Below are positions 1 to 6,784 of a DNA stretch of 11,909 nucleotides, one piece after another (the first letter of the stretch is position 1; each line of letters starts with the position of its first letter). The notes beneath the pieces were generated by a model. The model made no database searches. It was not told the origin of the DNA and saw nothing but the letters and a program-made list of their open reading frames with translations. The position numbers were made by a program, and so were the translations under genes. Source of the DNA: Bacteroidota bacterium (GTDB lineage: Bacteria; Bacteroidota; Bacteroidia; Bacteroidales; JADFUO01); NCBI GenBank assembly GCA_015222115.1, contig JADFUO010000188.1, positions 1 through 11,909 of the forward strand, read 5' to 3'.

Positions 1-804
1 CGTATCCGGTTTAAGGCTTTCAAGTAATTCGTCAAAATCAAAATGCTCATCCGAGCGATACCAAACATTTATGTAATCACCCTGTGTTAATAGTTCTTCG
101 GAGTCCCATGATGGTTTATGTTTGTAAATCCTTAAATGTAAAGGATCATTTCCATCAAGAAAATATTCTTTTCCAACATTAAAATAAGCTAAATGAATGG
201 TTCTGATTGCTTCTTTCTGATTTTTCCCAATCAAAAAAGGAACAGGAAATTTTGTCACATTTACGCCTTTCCCAACCTTTAAATCAATTTTTGAACCTTT
301 TTCAATTAAAGTATTCGGTTCGATAATTTCACCATCATATAATTGTTCTAAAACTGCATTTTGTGCAAAATCAGGTTCATAATCAAGATAATTTAATTTG
401 AGTCCAATGGTTTCAAGTAATACAATTGATTGTCGTAAGCTAAGGTCCACTAAATTCGGCATACTTACCTTTTCGGGTAATTTTGCAACGATTGTTAAAT
501 ATATTTTCCGGTTTTTCTTAACTTTTGAATAGGGCAGGGGGTCTTGCATTACAATTGTTCCCTTTTCTTTATTAGGGTCGAATATTGAGTCAATTATTAC
601 AAATCTGAATTCATTTTGTAAGTTCTCATTAGCAATATCCTCTATGGTTGAACCGTTAAAATCAGGAACAATTAAAATTTCACCGTGATGAGTAAAAATA
701 TTAAGCGATTTTAATACTATCCATATTAAAAATATTGTTAATAAAATGGATATGGTAAAGTGCAAATAAAATTTCTTTTTCTTAAGAAAATAAAAGAATC
801 CCAT
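1..804 (-). CDS. PASTA-domain membrane protein, C-terminus cut by window edge
   Basis: The reading frame starts at ATG 804-802 and stays open to base 1, giving 268 residues without a stop, so the C-terminus lies outside the window. A short basic N-terminus (about residues 8-12, FLKKKKFY) precedes one membrane segment at about 16-35. Then follow three PASTA-like repeats at about 42-108, 109-179 and 183-250; the VPDFNG, MPNLVD and VPFLIG openings of each unit are clear. PASTA domains are known to bind peptidoglycan or muropeptides in Ser/Thr kinases and class B PBPs, but no kinase or transpeptidase domain is present in the visible part. The likely topology is a single-pass protein with the PASTA units in the periplasm. 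It is divergent from ddl, and in Bacteroidota I expect an RluA-type pseudouridine synthase gene beyond the left edge. The role in cell-wall metabolism is inferred from domains and neighbour. Confidence 0.85.
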   Translation of the reverse strand, partial: MGFFYFLKKKKFYLHFTISILLTIFLIWIVLKSLNIFTHHGEILIVPDFNGSTIEDIANENLQNEFRFVIIDSIFDPNKEKGTIVMQDPLPYSKVKKNRKIYLTIVAKLPEKVSMPNLVDLSLRQSIVLLETIGLKLNYLDYEPDFAQNAVLEQLYDGEIIEPNTLIEKGSKIDLKVGKGVNVTKFPVPFLIGKNQKEAIRTIHLAYFNVGKEYFLDGNDPLHLRIYKHKPSWDSEELLTQGDYINVWYRSDEHFDFDELLESLKPDT

Positions 805-887
805 TTTTTGTATATTTATCCCTTAATTTAATTTTGATATTTTCAATAAGTGGTATAATAACTGTAAAAACAAACGATTATTGCCTG

Positions 888-918
888 TTTTTCGGCAAAG
901 ATATAAATAATATATTTC
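888..918 (+). promoter_or_regulatory. Weak candidate promoter for ddl
   Basis: TTTT at 888-891 is followed after 19 nt by TATATTTC at 911-918. This is close to, but not a full match of, the Bacteroidota sigma-ABfr consensus (TTTG, about 19-21 nt, TAnnTTTG). It lies about 50 nt upstream of the ddl start in the divergent PASTA/ddl spacer. AT-rich DNA produces such near matches by chance. Confidence 0.25.
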
Positions 919-970
919 GTAACCAATCGGTTCAATAAAGGTAAATATATAAAAAACGTAACTTCGTTAA

Positions 971-1975
971 ATGATTAAAAAAATGAAAAAGAACATAGCT
1001 ATAGTTGCAGGAGGAAATTCAGGTGAATATGAAATTTCAATTCAAAGCGGCTCTGTAGTTGAAAAAAATCTTGATACAGGGCTTTATAATTCTTATATAA
1101 TCGTTATCAAAGGAAGTGATTGGTATTACCTGGATAAAGATTGTAAAAGATTTGATGTGGATAAAAATGATTTCTCTATTATAATTCAAGGCGAAAAAAT
1201 TATTTTTGACTGTGTTTTTATTGCTATCCACGGCACTCCCGGAGAAGACGGTAAACTTCAGGGCTACTTTGATTTATTAGCCATTCCTTATACTTCGTGC
1301 AATCAAACTACCAGTGCTTTGACTTTTAACAAGTGGTTTTGTAACATGATTGTTAAATCACTGGGAGTTAAAACTGCCAAATCAATTCTTTTGAAAAAAA
1401 ATCAAAAAATTAATACTGATAGAATTCTGAAGGAAATACCCCTCCTCTGTTTTGTAAAACCAAACAATGGCGGTTCAAGTGTAGGTATTTCAAAAGTTGA
1501 CAAGAAGGAGATGTTGCAGGATGCAATTAAAACTGCTTTTAAAGAAGATGATGAGGTTATAGTTGAAGAATTTATTGATGGTACCGAAATAACCTGTGGT
1601 ATTATAAAATCCAAAGGCAAAGTGTATGTTTTGCCAATTACTGAAATAGTAAGTAATAAGGAGTTTTTTGATTATGATGCAAAATACACTCCGGGTATGG
1701 CTGATGAGATCACCCCTGCACGTATTTCTGAAAAAACTGAAAAAGAATGTAAAACAACTTCTGTTTATTTGTATGAAAATCTCAACTGTTCAGGACTTGT
1801 TCGTTTTGATTATATTTTACATGATGAGCTGTTATATTTTCTTGAAGTAAATACGGTTCCAGGACTTACGGAAGATAGTATTATACCCCGGCAGGCAAAA
1901 GTAATGGGAATATCAATCAGGCAACTGATTACAATGGCAATTGAAGATGCTCTGGACAGAAAAAGTAAAACTTAA
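971..1975 (+). CDS. ddl: D-alanine--D-alanine ligase
   Basis: This is an ATP-grasp ligase that joins two D-alanines in the cytoplasm for the peptidoglycan pentapeptide. At 334 residues it has the usual family length. Visible motifs are the N-terminal GGNSGEYEIS with Glu19 in the place of the E. coli catalytic Glu15, HGTPGEDG at 87-94, the ATP-binding KPNNGGSSVG at 163-172, the omega-loop DYDAKY ending in Tyr239, RFD at 278-280, and EVNTVPG at 292-298 with the metal ligands Glu292 and Asn294. The omega-loop Lys-Tyr pair marks a D-Ala-D-Ala ligase; the VanA-type D-Ala-D-Lac enzymes lack that Tyr. An ATG at 983 (MKKNIAIVAGG) is an equally good start and matches relatives better than 971; neither has a Shine-Dalgarno sequence. 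The neighbour across the divergent spacer is a PASTA protein. Confidence 0.95.
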   Translation: MIKKMKKNIAIVAGGNSGEYEISIQSGSVVEKNLDTGLYNSYIIVIKGSDWYYLDKDCKRFDVDKNDFSIIIQGEKIIFDCVFIAIHGTPGEDGKLQGYFDLLAIPYTSCNQTTSALTFNKWFCNMIVKSLGVKTAKSILLKKNQKINTDRILKEIPLLCFVKPNNGGSSVGISKVDKKEMLQDAIKTAFKEDDEVIVEEFIDGTEITCGIIKSKGKVYVLPITEIVSNKEFFDYDAKYTPGMADEITPARISEKTEKECKTTSVYLYENLNCSGLVRFDYILHDELLYFLEVNTVPGLTEDSIIPRQAKVMGISIRQLITMAIEDALDRKSKT

Positions 1976-2044
1976 ATTTTTATTTAAGGAAAAGGGAGCC
2001 AACTTTTCTAACTTAGCTTTATTGTAATTTATTTTTCATGATTA

Positions 2045-2126
2045 AAACATTCCATTTCTCTTATAGTAAATATCGTAAAAAGTTTAAATTAAGTTCCTCT
2101 GAAAATATTATAGAAATGGAATGTTT
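2045..2126. repeat. 15-bp perfect inverted repeat with 52-nt loop
   Basis: AAACATTCCATTTCT at 2045-2059 is the exact reverse complement of 2112-2126. Two further outer pairs follow after one mismatch. The 52-nt interior is AT-rich and has no clear gene. It could be a transcript-end structure behind ddl or a tiny non-autonomous element; no flanking target duplication was recognised. Confidence 0.7.
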
Positions 2127-2136
2127 AAAATCATCT

Positions 2137-2179
2137 CGCATTCGTTTCCGCCGACAGTCGGACAAGTGTAGCGAGTGCG
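2137..2179. repeat. Palindromic GC-richer element
   Basis: CGCATTCG (2137-2144) pairs with CGAGTGCG (2172-2179), with one G.T position. Inside it TCCG (2147-2150) pairs with CGGA (2159-2162), and CCGAC/GTCGG form an overlapping alternative. Its base composition stands out from the AT-rich surroundings, as is usual for REP-like elements in this kind of genome. Confidence 0.55.
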
Positions 2180-2181
2180 GA

Positions 2182-2210
2182 ATAATTTTTGCGTTTGTAA
2201 CGCTAATTAT
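2182..2210. repeat. Small hairpin GCGTT-TGT-AACGC with outer arms
   Basis: GCGTT (2191-2195), loop TGT, AACGC (2199-2203), enclosed by ATAATT (2182-2187) and AATTAT (2205-2210). A very similar hairpin, with 7-bp arms and the same TGT loop, occurs at 10290-10306. A run of T follows at 2215-2223, too far from the stem for a canonical intrinsic terminator. Confidence 0.5.
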
Positions 2211-2252
2211 CAATCCTTTTTTTGTTGGCAATTCGGCAAGCTCAAGATAAAC

Positions 2253-2277
2253 GCCGACGAAAGACTCGGCATGACAT
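2253..2277. repeat. REP-like palindrome upstream of the GIY-YIG gene
   Basis: GCCGA (2253-2257) pairs with TCGGC (2266-2270), and the unit ends in CTCGGCATGACAT (2265-2277). The same 13 bases recur exactly at 2720-2732 on the other side of the nuclease gene, in the same orientation. Confidence 0.7.
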
Positions 2278-2312
2278 TTTTTGAATTATGGTATAAATGG
2301 ATAAATTGTTTA

Positions 2313-2645
2313 ATGGAGTATTTTGTGTACATATTGGAATGCCGAGATAAGTCATATTATGTAGGGGTGACAAACGATCTGACTCGCAGAATAACAGAGC
2401 ATACATCAGGACTGAAGATTGATTGTTATACCTTTAAAAGAAGACCTGTTGTACTAAAATATTTCATAACTTTTGACAATCCGAATGATGCAATTTACTG
2501 GGAGAAAAAACTAAAAAAATGGTCGCGGTTGAAAAAAGAGGTGTTTATGAAGAAAGACTGGAAAAAACTTCACAATTTAGCCGAGTGTAAAAATGCAACT
2601 TCTCATAAATATTATGTAAATAAAGAGGAGGTAGAAAATAAATAA
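2313..2645 (+). CDS. Small single-domain GIY-YIG nuclease-like protein
   Basis: The protein has 110 residues. The GIY-YIG fold is recognisable: FVYILEC at 4-10 takes the place of GIY, YYVGVT at 15-20 the place of YIG, then NDLTRRITEH (21-30) carries the catalytic-type Arg and the His, and IYWEKKLKKW (61-70) carries the metal-binding-type Glu64. This matches the short stand-alone GIY-YIG family (UvrC N-terminal-like), whose members often have about 80-110 residues. An upstream in-frame start at 2175 was rejected because it would translate the palindromic repeat, and homologues begin with M-x-Y-V-Y-I-L. The tail after about residue 92 is poorly conserved in type. The gene is bracketed by REP-like palindromes on both sides, which suggests a mobile or repeat-linked unit. 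Its DNA target is unknown. Confidence 0.85.
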   Translation: MEYFVYILECRDKSYYVGVTNDLTRRITEHTSGLKIDCYTFKRRPVVLKYFITFDNPNDAIYWEKKLKKWSRLKKEVFMKKDWKKLHNLAECKNATSHKYYVNKEEVENK

Positions 2646-2646
2646 T

Positions 2647-2785
2647 ATGCTTCGACTTCGCTCAGCATGACAGCTTTGATTGGTCATCTTGAGCGAAGAC
2701 GAAAGATGCCTCGGCTATGCTCGGCATGACATCAGTCACCCAGAGCGGAGTCGAAGGGTGAGCAGAGTCGAAAGACTCATGATGA
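2647..2785. repeat. Cluster of five REP-like palindromes
   Basis: The cluster begins two bases after the nuclease stop codon. Units: 2647-2672 (ATGCT/AGCAT arms, ending CAGCATGACA); 2683-2710 (CATCTT 2685-2690 with AAGATG 2703-2708, opposite orientation); 2706-2732 (ATGCC/GGCAT arms, ending CTCGGCATGACAT); 2735-2761 (TCACCC 2736-2741 with GGGTGA 2756-2761, opposite orientation); 2765-2778 (GAGTC, loop GAAA, GACTC). They share the core GAGCGAAGTCGAA or its complement. This sequence type is scattered in many Bacteroidota genomes from my recall; its copy number here cannot be seen. Confidence 0.75.
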
Positions 2786-2939
2786 CGATTGTTTTGGGAT
2801 AAATGGTTATGACAGAAGAATGAAACCTGAGACTTTAAACTGGCGAATGTTACTGCTACTTTATTTTTTATCATTCGATATTTATCATTTAAAATTCTAT
2901 ATTCATTATTCAATAGATAATAATCAATATTCATTAATT
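2786..2939. other. AT-rich low-complexity spacer before the rdgB 3' end
   Basis: From about 2868 to 2939 the sequence is a degenerate series of ATTCATTATTCAATA / TAATCAATATTC words, a common type of intergenic drift repeat. No gene and no clear terminator is seen between the convergent GIY-YIG and rdgB genes. Confidence 0.5.
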
Positions 2940-3524
2940 TCATTCACTAAGTTTATTAAGGTAATTTACAAGATATCGTACAGCAATAGCACGATGACTG
3001 ATTTTATTTTTTTCTTCCAAAGGCATTTCTGCGAAAGTTAAATTATATCCAATGGGTTGAAAAATCGGGTCATAGCCAAAACCTTTTTTTCCTCTTTTTT
3101 CATTAAGGATAACACCATTTATTATTCCTTTAAAAAATCTTTCTTCACCATTGATAATTAAAGAAATAACGGTTTTAAATCTTGCTTTGCGGTTGGTTAA
3201 TTCTCTCATCTCGGCAAGTACTTTATTCATGTTCTTTTCAAAATTATGTTCCTCGCCGGCATATCGAGCGGAATAAACTCCGGGTCTTCCGTCTAATACT
3301 TCAATTTCCAGGCCAGTATCATCAGCAAAACAATCAATCCCGAATTTATCAAAAATATAATGTGATTTTTGAGAAGCATTTCCTTTTATTGTATCACTTG
3401 TTTCGGGTATTTCTTCAAAACAATTAATATCTTTCAGACTTAAGATTTTATAATTGTCTTTAATAAGATGGCTTACTTCTTCTAATTTATGCTGATTATT
3501 TGTAGCGAAAATTAATTTTTTCAT
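2940..3524 (-). CDS. rdgB: RdgB/HAM1-type XTP/dITP pyrophosphatase
   Basis: This house-cleaning enzyme hydrolyses dITP, XTP and ITP to the monophosphate and pyrophosphate, keeping deaminated purines out of DNA. It acts in the cytoplasm as a dimer. It has 194 residues, the normal length. Family motifs are all present: [11 protein letters not shown] at 6-16, [10 protein letters not shown] at 41-50, [20 protein letters not shown] at 67-86 with the acidic pair Asp68-Asp69, FGYDPIF at 149-155, FAEM at 164-167 and ISHRAIA at 175-181. The ATG at 3524 begins [10 protein letters not shown] directly, as in homologues. It is separated from the next minus-strand gene by 189 bp and faces the GIY-YIG gene at its 3' end, so it is probably transcribed alone. 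Confidence 0.95.
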   Translation of the reverse strand: MKKLIFATNNQHKLEEVSHLIKDNYKILSLKDINCFEEIPETSDTIKGNASQKSHYIFDKFGIDCFADDTGLEIEVLDGRPGVYSARYAGEEHNFEKNMNKVLAEMRELTNRKARFKTVISLIINGEERFFKGIINGVILNEKRGKKGFGYDPIFQPIGYNLTFAEMPLEEKNKISHRAIAVRYLVNYLNKLSE

Positions 3525-3537
3525 TAATTGATTTTAT

Positions 3538-3565
3538 TTTTTTCCTTAGCCTCAGCCTTAGCCTA
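3538..3565. repeat. Short CCTTAGCC/CCTCAGCC repeat
   Basis: Three imperfect six-base steps of the type CTTAGC/CTCAGC lie just upstream of rdgB. It is a simple sequence with no recognised function. Confidence 0.5.
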
Positions 3566-3642
3566 AAATGTTAATTGCTTATCTTCAATTAATATTCTGT
3601 TTATCAATCACAACAATGTGTTATAATGATAAAACTTAAAAT

Positions 3643-3663
3643 AAATCTAAAATCTAAAATCTA
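3643..3663. repeat. Three exact tandem copies of AAATCTA
   Basis: The heptamer is repeated exactly at 3643-3649, 3650-3656 and 3657-3663 in the spacer between rdgB and the GDSL lipoprotein gene. It may vary in copy number; no function is visible. Confidence 0.85.
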
Positions 3664-3693
3664 AATTCAAAAATCCAATCAACTATTTAAACT

Positions 3694-3705
3694 GTAAACG
3701 TTTAC
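3694..3705. promoter_or_regulatory. 12-bp perfect palindrome GTAAACGTTTAC
   Basis: It lies 8 bp behind the stop codon of the GDSL gene. The AAACGTTT core resembles LacI-family operators, but its place behind a gene, not in front of one, argues against an operator. On the plus strand it is followed by CCTG and seven T. A 13-of-14 match to the same motif sits at 10297-10310, behind another minus-strand gene. Confidence 0.4.
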
Positions 3706-3713
3706 CTGTTTTT

Positions 3714-5099
3714 TTACGGAAATTGAACTCCCGGATAATCAGTAATATTTACCTGTGGAATGTTTGCATTAAATGTACGGTTAATATCTTTAATAAAATA
3801 ATTTGCTATAAGTGCATAACCTCTGTGATTTAAATGAACACCGTCTAATGAGAATAATCCACCCTCAATAAATTTCACATTAAAATTTATACCGTCAAAA
3901 ACCATTCCCGATTTGAATTCATTAAGATAAGTATTCATATCAACCAAAGCTACCGGATGCAAGCTCGCAAGGTCTTTAATTTTTATATTATAATTATCAA
4001 TGGCATTGGATATAGCAGCTATTTCAGATTCACTTAAAGTAAATTGATCCGGAACAGGTATTTGGCTGCCCCAGTATGCACATTTTATAGAATCCTGCGG
4101 AATTGAAAGCAGCACTAATTCGGTGTTTTTAATTTGCCTGATTTTAAGCATTGCTAACGAATCAGGTAAAGGTATTGTAGGGTCGGCAATTACCATCGGA
4201 TTAGCTCCTAATTGGAAATTTATCCTGTATTCCATGCCCATTGCTTCCATAAAGGCATTGTAAGGTACGTATCCAAGATTCAGTGCGTCAACAAGGCCCT
4301 GATCAGTTAATACGATTGCATTATATGGAATAGTATTAAAAAATGGAATGGATGTAATATGTGGGACGTTTGCAATTGCTCCTTTTGTACCATATTGGGT
4401 TAAGCTGGTAATAATTGCGTCCATTGAGCTTGAAAATAACGGCATACTTGTAATTGAATCACCTGCTCCACCTGCTGTTGCATAACGCAAAACATCATTA
4501 GCTCCAAGCCATAAAGTAAAGAAGGTTGGATTAATTTTAGGAATTTCCTCTAATACGAAGTTAGCATCAGGCGATTTAAACCTTGCATAATAAGGATTAA
4601 ATTGGCAAATTGGTGATATTGCCTCATAAGATTTTAATCCTGCTACACCAATGTTATTAAATGGTCCCTGGTCAGCAACTGACGTAAATAGCTGTGTTTG
4701 TAAATCCGACTGGCTGGCATCAGGGTCTGCAAAAACCGGCGCTAATGATTGTTGACCAAGGCAATCGGTTGCATATCCTAAAATATATTTTGTGTGAAAA
4801 AACAAGCCGGTAGATATTAATTCAACTCCTACTCCATTATTAGTAGGCATTAAAGGTTGTTTGAAATCACCCTGCATCCCAACAGTTTTAAATTGATTAG
4901 CAAGAATGTTTGGATACGAATTTTCCTGACCACCTGAGTATAATGCATTGTCGGCATAACCGGCAGTCAGGGAATTACCAAATGCAAGGTATGTTGTAAA
5001 ATCTGCACTTCCTTTTGATGGAGAAAATTCATCAATTTTCGGCTCACAAGCTGTAAGAATAGCTAATGATAAAATGTATAATAAATATCTATATTTCAT
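3714..5099 (-). CDS. SGNH/GDSL-family hydrolase lipoprotein
   Basis: The 461-residue protein starts with a lipoprotein signal (MKYRYLLYILSLAILTAC), with Cys18 as the lipidation site, so it is exported and anchored in a membrane. The SGNH blocks are visible: FGNSLTAGY at 40-48 with nucleophile Ser43 (Asn42 replaces the usual Asp of GDSL), NNIGVAG at 148-154 with the block II Gly, LGAND at 198-202, and DGVHLNHRGY at 419-428 with the catalytic Asp419 and His422. The family hydrolyses esters of lipids or acylated sugars; the actual substrate is unknown. The gene starts 19 nt after the stop codon of the FadL-type gene, so the two are almost certainly one transcript. The pairing suggests hydrolysis of a lipid whose acyl product is taken up by, or delivered through, the FadL barrel. 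Confidence 0.88.
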   Translation of the reverse strand: MKYRYLLYILSLAILTACEPKIDEFSPSKGSADFTTYLAFGNSLTAGYADNALYSGGQENSYPNILANQFKTVGMQGDFKQPLMPTNNGVGVELISTGLFFHTKYILGYATDCLGQQSLAPVFADPDASQSDLQTQLFTSVADQGPFNNIGVAGLKSYEAISPICQFNPYYARFKSPDANFVLEEIPKINPTFFTLWLGANDVLRYATAGGAGDSITSMPLFSSSMDAIITSLTQYGTKGAIANVPHITSIPFFNTIPYNAIVLTDQGLVDALNLGYVPYNAFMEAMGMEYRINFQLGANPMVIADPTIPLPDSLAMLKIRQIKNTELVLLSIPQDSIKCAYWGSQIPVPDQFTLSESEIAAISNAIDNYNIKIKDLASLHPVALVDMNTYLNEFKSGMVFDGINFNVKFIEGGLFSLDGVHLNHRGYALIANYFIKDINRTFNANIPQVNITDYPGVQFP

Positions 5100-5118
5100 A
5101 TTTTTAGAATTTTAAAGG

Positions 5119-6330
5119 TTAAAAACTATAACTTATGCCAATTCCGGGAATTGATACCTGGGTTTTGTATTTTCCTGAGAAATTATCCGGCTCATAAGCT
5201 TTTTCTGCCTCTTGTCCGAAAAGATGGAGATAAGACAAGTCAATACTCAGATTTTCAATTGGCTGATATGACAATCCTAATGTAAGTCCTGTTGTATTTA
5301 AGCTAATTGTTTCAGGGTTGAAATATTTTTCATTTGTAGGAGTCGGGTCATAATAACCGCCTGCCCTGAATGTAAGTTTATCATTTAATTTATATTGACC
5401 GCCAATACGAATAATCCAGCTATCTTTATATTCACGCGGATTAGCAGTATTTAACAAATCCCCGCTTTCTTTAAATGTAAATATCAATGAGTCGTAAGTG
5501 CTCCACATTACCCAGTTAACTTCTGCGGCTAATGTTAATTTTTCATTAACATTAAATGCCAGTCCGAAATCTAAATTTGCAGGCATTGGAAGTTCTGCAT
5601 CAAACTTATTATCTTTAGGAAGATTAGAGCTTAAAGCAGAAGGAACGGTAAATGTAGCATCACCATCTTCCATTTTCATAATGATCTTTGAGCGATAATC
5701 AATACCAAAACTGAATTTATCATTTGGTTTAAAATATATACCTACATTAAAACCAATGTTACTTGTATTACCTTCAAGATTTACTTCGGAATTATTGTAT
5801 GGCAATGCTTTATTTAATTTAACTTTTCCGGTTGCATAAACAAATCCTGCTCCGATACCGATTTTTTCATTGATTTGATATGATGCAGTAAGCTGATAAT
5901 AAATTGCCTGTAAAGAAATATTTTGAATAAGCATTTGACCGGCCCAATCATCATCCCATTTTGTTGAAGTGCCAAAAGGGGTATAAACTCCTAAACCGAC
6001 AGCTAATTTATCAGTAATTTTTCCTGCACCATAAAAGTAAAAAGGTGTTCCTATAGGATTATCGGTTTTTGCCTGATAATCAGTGGCATCTTTCTGAAAA
6101 ACCGCCTTTCCCATTATAAAGCTTGCTCCAAGTGAAAAATCATATTTATTTTTCATCATTGATAAAGCACCCGGATTGTAAAACATACTGCTTGCACCAA
6201 AATTAAATGGTGTACCAATGAGACCAATTCCGGTTTGTTTCTGCCCTTGCAATCTAACTTGATAACCGCCTGCATGAGCAGACCACGTTGCAATTGCAAA
6301 CAGCAACATAATGTAAATAAATTTTCTCAT
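5119..6330 (-). CDS. FadL/OmpP1/TodX-type outer-membrane transport protein
   Basis: The 403-residue precursor has a signal peptide ending at AHA20, cleaved before GGYQV. The mature N-terminus (GGYQVRLQGQKQTGIGL, then SSMFYNPGALS at about 48-58) has the form of the FadL hatch region with its conserved NPAxL-like motif. The rest is a series of alternating beta strands (for example KYDFSLGASF, LAVGLGVYTPFG, KIGIGAGFVYATG) ending in GIGISYSF with a C-terminal Phe, the usual outer-membrane barrel signal. FadL-family barrels carry long-chain fatty acids or other hydrophobic molecules across the outer membrane; the ligand here is not known. It is the first gene of an operon with the GDSL lipoprotein, and has a 554-bp upstream region that contains a palindromic repeat. 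Confidence 0.9.
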   Translation of the reverse strand: MRKFIYIMLLFAIATWSAHAGGYQVRLQGQKQTGIGLIGTPFNFGASSMFYNPGALSMMKNKYDFSLGASFIMGKAVFQKDATDYQAKTDNPIGTPFYFYGAGKITDKLAVGLGVYTPFGTSTKWDDDWAGQMLIQNISLQAIYYQLTASYQINEKIGIGAGFVYATGKVKLNKALPYNNSEVNLEGNTSNIGFNVGIYFKPNDKFSFGIDYRSKIIMKMEDGDATFTVPSALSSNLPKDNKFDAELPMPANLDFGLAFNVNEKLTLAAEVNWVMWSTYDSLIFTFKESGDLLNTANPREYKDSWIIRIGGQYKLNDKLTFRAGGYYDPTPTNEKYFNPETISLNTTGLTLGLSYQPIENLSIDLSYLHLFGQEAEKAYEPDNFSGKYKTQVSIPGIGISYSF

Positions 6331-6458
6331 AATTTATATTTTTGGTTATTAATGGGGTGCAATATAGTAAAAAATTTAAAATCACATAATAAAATTAATT
6401 CGCGGATCAATAAAACGACACATTTAGATGCATAACACATTGTATATTATTTTTACAT

Positions 6459-6480
6459 GGAATACTGGAATGATGAAATA
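6459..6480. repeat. GGAATACT/GGAATGAT tandem words
   Basis: Two and a half copies of an 8-bp unit. A related series (GGAATGTT, GGAATACT on the minus strand) occurs at 8954-8975. Such GGAAT runs are a common intergenic sequence in Bacteroidota; no function is visible. Confidence 0.5.
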
Positions 6481-6567
6481 ATGATAATACGCAACATTCC
6501 TCCGAAGGCTTGTCTATACACAAAAGTATGGGAGAGAGTTTAAAGCACTAAAAAACAAAAAACAAAA

Positions 6568-6652
6568 CTTGTCCGTCCATACGGATTCCTTTCAGTCATA
6601 TGAAGCGAAGCAAACGACACGAAGTTAGTACGTATGTATCCGTATGGATGGA
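6568..6652. repeat. Palindromic repeat element, copy 1
   Basis: The outer arms are TCCGTCCATACGGAT (6572-6586) and ATCCGTATGGATGGA (6638-6652), pairing at 14 of 15 positions around a 51-nt interior. The left part (6568-6613, with the GAAGCGAAGC word) occurs again in inverted orientation at 10110-10155 with one base difference. This is a dispersed, REP/MITE-like element. Confidence 0.8.
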
Positions 6653-6784
6653 TAAATTCTTTTAACTGGTTGCTGTTTTCAAACCTTGGTAGTGAAATGG
6701 CAGGTATTTGTATGTTTAAAAATTTGGATGTTAATTTTTTATCAAATTCAGTGTCTTGTTTTGAAAAAAATTTCATATCAAGAA

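Larger units (their letters stand above)
1976..2312. other. Repeat-rich spacer between ddl and the GIY-YIG gene
   Basis: No convincing gene is seen here. The stretch holds, in order, a 15-bp inverted repeat (2045-2126), a GC-richer palindromic element (2137-2179), a small hairpin (2182-2210) followed by a T run at 2215-2223, and one REP-like palindrome (2253-2277) ahead of the nuclease gene. A 7-bp AT-only-type stem (CTTAAAT 1971-1977 with ATTTAAG 1982-1988) overlaps the ddl stop codon but is too weak to call a terminator. Confidence 0.7.

Noticed and set aside
1971..1988. CTTAAAT/ATTTAAG stem as ddl terminator
   Set aside because: The stem is almost wholly A-T, overlaps the stop codon and has no T run behind it.
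2038..2250. 70-codon plus-strand ORF behind ddl
   Set aside because: It is made of the inverted repeat and the palindromic element and shows no protein-like conservation pattern.
2175..2312. N-terminal extension of the GIY-YIG gene to an upstream ATG
   Set aside because: It would translate the hairpin and REP-like palindrome; the family starts at MEYFVYIL (2313).
2647..2785. CRISPR array or insertion sequence end
   Set aside because: The units are divergent palindromes in both orientations without spacers of constant length, and no transposase is present.
2662..2943. 93-codon minus-strand ORF
   Set aside because: It runs through the REP-like cluster and AT-rich low-complexity DNA and touches the rdgB stop; repeats of this kind often leave frames open.
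3694..3705. LacI-family operator
   Set aside because: The palindrome fits such operators, but it lies behind a gene, has no promoter near it, and no LacI-type regulator is in the window.
6540..6776. 78-codon minus-strand ORF behind the consensus-like promoter
   Set aside because: Its second half is encoded by the palindromic repeat and no family is recognised; kept only as a finding because of the promoter.
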